Assembly (NCBI GenBank): GCA_023426365.1
Contig: JAFAAW010000025.1
Span: 1 to 7,633, forward strand
Direction of reading: 5' to 3'
Origin: Pseudomonadota bacterium
Lineage (GTDB): Bacteria; Pseudomonadota; Alphaproteobacteria; Rhodospirillales; Magnetospirillaceae
Length of the DNA: 7,633 nt
A program made the position numbers and the translations under genes. Shown here in pieces: positions 5,936-7,633 of this stretch; the first letter of the stretch is position 1, and the number at the start of each line of letters is the position of its first letter. Under the pieces are notes generated by a model. That model worked only from the letters and a program-made list of their open reading frames with translations, did not search any database and was not told the DNA's origin.

Positions 5936-6873
5936 TGTCCATCCGCCGCCTTGTGCTTGCGGCCGTGGCCGCCGGAACCCTGTTGCCCGCCGCCGCCGCG
6001 GCGCAAGGCGCGGGCGGCGTGCCGCCCTATGAACCGCCCGCCCCGGTGGCACCGCCGGAACGCGACGGCCAGGTGATGACCAGGACCCGCCCGACGGGCG
6101 AAGGCGGCGGCGCCTTCGCCGCCCAGCCGGCCACCGTGGCGGGCTTCGCCGACGCCTATGGCCGCAACGGCAAGCCCCGGCTGGCGCTGTACTGGAACCG
6201 CCAACTGTCCGAGGCGCTGTCCGACTGGTATTCGGAAACCCGCGTGGTCAACGCCACCCAGGGCAGCTCGTCCATGTCGGGCGACTTCAACCTGCAGCAA
6301 TCCGAGAACCGCCAGAACACGCTGGAAATCCAGCGGCGGGTGCACGACCAGCGCCGCGCCGTGGTCAGCGAGGGCTTCGAATGGGAATTCCAGGAGGCTT
6401 TCCTGGCCCCGTTCCTCGAAGCCGGCGCCATCATCGTCGATCGCGGCGCCATGATGCGCTTCACCGCCGCCGAGGACCCCAGCGCCGGCGAAAAGACCGT
6501 CGAGGTGCGCGGCCTGCAGGGCAAGGCGGATTACCTGCTGGAAATCCTGGTGGCCCCCAACTGGAAATCCTCCACCGGCTACGAACTGCGCACCCGCATC
6601 CTGGACGTGAAGACGGGCGCCATCGTCGCCATGGTCAATTCCAAGAACCTGAGGGAATGGAACCCGGAAAAGGGCCTGCTGGCCACCGACCGGGGCTTCG
6701 TCGACCCCTCGGATGCCGACGAGGACGACGACAGCTTCGGCCCCCAGGGCGAGGACAAGTACCGCGCCACCGCCACCGGCTTCGAACAGCGGCGCAGGCC
6801 GCCCAAGCTGTCCAAGATCGCCCAGAACCTGGCCTACAACACCATGAACGGCCTGATGCGCCAGTGGAAGTGA
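5935..6873 (+). CDS. Secreted protein of unrecognised family, possibly LpoB/CsgG-like fold
   Basis: A 312-residue protein that I do not recognise. AAGGAG at 5921-5926 and the TGATG overlap with the YcfL-like gene set the start and imply translational coupling. Residues 1-23 form a signal peptide ending in an alanine run (AAAAAQG) with no lipobox, so it is likely periplasmic or secreted. A Pro/Gly-rich stretch covers about 28-65. The core then runs 'GKPRLALYWNRQLSEALSDWY' style sequence (79-99), a polar segment rich in Ser/Gln/Asn (109-130), 'FLAPFLEAGAIIVDRGAMMRF' (157-176), and 'KADYLLEILVAP' (197-208), followed by 'LRTRILDVKTGAIVAMV' (218-234). This strand-helix order and the 'D.KTG.IV' ending resemble LpoB/CsgG-type domains, an inference only. 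An acidic cluster (DADEDDDS, 260-267) is unusual. It ends 10 bases before the next gene. Confidence 0.85.
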   Translation: MSIRRLVLAAVAAGTLLPAAAAAQGAGGVPPYEPPAPVAPPERDGQVMTRTRPTGEGGGAFAAQPATVAGFADAYGRNGKPRLALYWNRQLSEALSDWYSETRVVNATQGSSSMSGDFNLQQSENRQNTLEIQRRVHDQRRAVVSEGFEWEFQEAFLAPFLEAGAIIVDRGAMMRFTAAEDPSAGEKTVEVRGLQGKADYLLEILVAPNWKSSTGYELRTRILDVKTGAIVAMVNSKNLREWNPEKGLLATDRGFVDPSDADEDDDSFGPQGEDKYRATATGFEQRRRPPKLSKIAQNLAYNTMNGLMRQWK

Positions 6874-6883
6874 GGCACCTGCC

Positions 6884-7192
6884 ATGACCAAGTCGCTGCT
6901 TATCGCCCTTGCCCTGCCGCTGGCGCTGGCGGCCTGCGCCGACCAGCGCCTGGCCCCCGCCCCGGGCGAGCATCCCGGCTGGCCGCAGCCCAGCCCGCCG
7001 CGCCCCAGCCACGCGCCGCTGCCGTTCACCGACAATTACGCCCCCCATTCCGGCAGCGTGGTGGGCAGCCCGCCGGCCAACCCCGACGGATCGATCCCCT
7101 ATGCGGTGCGCGGTCAGACCCAGGCCCTGCCCGTCTGGAGCGAACCCAAGCCGGCCAACCCGCCGGCCGAATCCCATCCGGGCACGCAATAA
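6884..7192 (+). CDS. Small proline-rich lipoprotein, unrecognised
   Basis: A 102-residue predicted lipoprotein. TGAGG overlaps the stop of the preceding gene (6871-6875) and lies 8 bases before the ATG. The signal peptide ends in the lipobox LAAC (Cys18). The mature part (about 84 residues) is rich in Pro, Ala and Ser with few hydrophobic clusters, so it is probably a disordered tether or linker and not a globular enzyme. It is the last gene of the envelope run, followed by a hairpin-forming intergenic stretch. I know no family for it. Its signal peptide, start signal and tight spacing support it as real; function is unknown. Confidence 0.75.
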   Translation: MTKSLLIALALPLALAACADQRLAPAPGEHPGWPQPSPPRPSHAPLPFTDNYAPHSGSVVGSPPANPDGSIPYAVRGQTQALPVWSEPKPANPPAESHPGTQ

Positions 7193-7240
7193 CTCCCCCT
7201 CGCCGCTGCGCCGGCCCGGGGGAGGGAGAGGGTTTCCTTG
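7193..7240 (+). terminator. Hairpin after the envelope operon, possible terminator or dispersed repeat
   Basis: CTCCCCC (7193-7199), immediately after the TAA stop, pairs with GGGGGAG (7218-7224) around an 18-base G/C-rich loop that can itself fold. GAGAGGGTTTCCTT follows, a weak T run. It is the best candidate for ending the operon transcript. Similar C/G-rich stem sequences are also found as dispersed intergenic repeats in proteobacteria, which is an alternative reading. Confidence 0.4.
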
Positions 7241-7303
7241 GCGCCCGCCCCCTGCTATCGTCCGCCCTCGCATTGAGTTGCAGGTGTAAGCGGAGGGTTA
7301 GAG

Positions 7304-7633
7304 ATGTCCGAAGTGCGCGTCGCCATCCTGGGGGCCAGCGGCTATACCGGCGCCGAACTGGTGCGCATGCTGGCCGGGCACCCCCGTTTCCGCATCACCG
7401 TACTGACCGGCGACCGCAAGGCCGGCCAGCCGCTCGCCTCGGTGTTCCCGCATCTGGCCAAGCTGCCGCTGCCCGATCTGGTCGCCATCGGCGACGTGGA
7501 TTTCTTCCAGGTGGACGCGGTGTTCTGCTGCCTGCCGCACGGCACCACGCAAGAGGTGATCGCCGCCCTGCCCGCCAATTTGCGGGTGGTGGACCTGTCG
7601 GCGGATTTCCGCCTGACCTCGCTGGATGCCTAT
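7304..7633 (+). CDS. argC: N-acetyl-gamma-glutamyl-phosphate reductase, N-terminal part
   Basis: ArgC catalyses the NADPH-dependent reduction of N-acetyl-glutamyl-5-phosphate to the semialdehyde, the third step of arginine biosynthesis in the cytoplasm. The first 110 codons are present; the window edge cuts the gene. GGAGGG at 7292-7297, 6 bases before the ATG, supports the start. The Rossmann nucleotide-binding motif GASGYTGAEL is at residues 10-19, and 'AVFCCLPHGTTQEV' (72-85) and 'VVDLSADFRL' (95-104) are hallmark ArgC segments. The catalytic cysteine, near residue 150 in relatives, lies beyond the window. No other arginine gene is visible. It is probably transcribed separately from the envelope operon, given the 111-base gap and hairpin, though readthrough is possible. 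Confidence 0.97.
   Translation, partial: MSEVRVAILGASGYTGAELVRMLAGHPRFRITVLTGDRKAGQPLASVFPHLAKLPLPDLVAIGDVDFFQVDAVFCCLPHGTTQEVIAALPANLRVVDLSADFRLTSLDAY

Noticed and set aside
4904..6052. 382-residue minus-strand open frame, and overlapping minus-strand frames at 4675-5751 and 5905-7035
   Set aside because: All lie opposite well-supported genes with lipoboxes or signal peptides and ribosome binding sites; their Arg- or Gly-rich sequence matches no family.
7233..7261. Possible argC promoter (TTTCCT, 17 bases, TATCGT)
   Set aside because: Both boxes match the consensus too poorly to call.

Overview
The window is strongly G+C-rich, has tightly packed genes with GGAG-type ribosome binding sites, and ends in an argC gene. 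The protein styles suggest an alphaproteobacterium, most likely a Rhodospirillales member such as Magnetospirillum. The genus is an inference from style and was not checked by any search. No tRNA, rRNA, CRISPR array, insertion sequence or phage gene was seen.

Left part (1-2410, minus strand): a two-gene sensory operon. A PhnD-type periplasmic binding lipoprotein (1490-2410) is followed, with a 4-base ATGA overlap, by a membrane-bound histidine kinase (1-1493) that runs off the left edge. No ABC permease or ATPase lies beside the binding protein, so it may present a ligand to the kinase and not feed a transporter. A 304-base divergent intergenic region (2411-2714) separates it from a plus-strand gene for a stand-alone secreted single-Cache protein (2715-3212), a second putative extracytoplasmic ligand binder.

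Middle part (3343-7192, plus strand): a compact five-gene run of envelope proteins. In order they are an LpoB-like lipoprotein, a large COG3014-like TPR lipoprotein, a YcfL-like (DUF1425) lipoprotein, a secreted protein of unrecognised family, and a small proline-rich lipoprotein. Four of the five have clear lipoboxes and the fifth has an ordinary signal peptide. Gaps are 15, 22, -1 and 10 bases, so they are probably one transcript. LpoB is known in enterobacteria as an outer-membrane activator of the peptidoglycan synthase PBP1b. Finding a relative with a YcfL-like protein and three further secreted partners in a probable alphaproteobacterium makes this the most interesting system here: a candidate outer-membrane/periplasmic complex whose function is not established.

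Right part (7193-7633): a hairpin-forming G/C-rich intergenic stretch, then the first 110 codons of argC (arginine biosynthesis), a housekeeping gene cut by the window edge.
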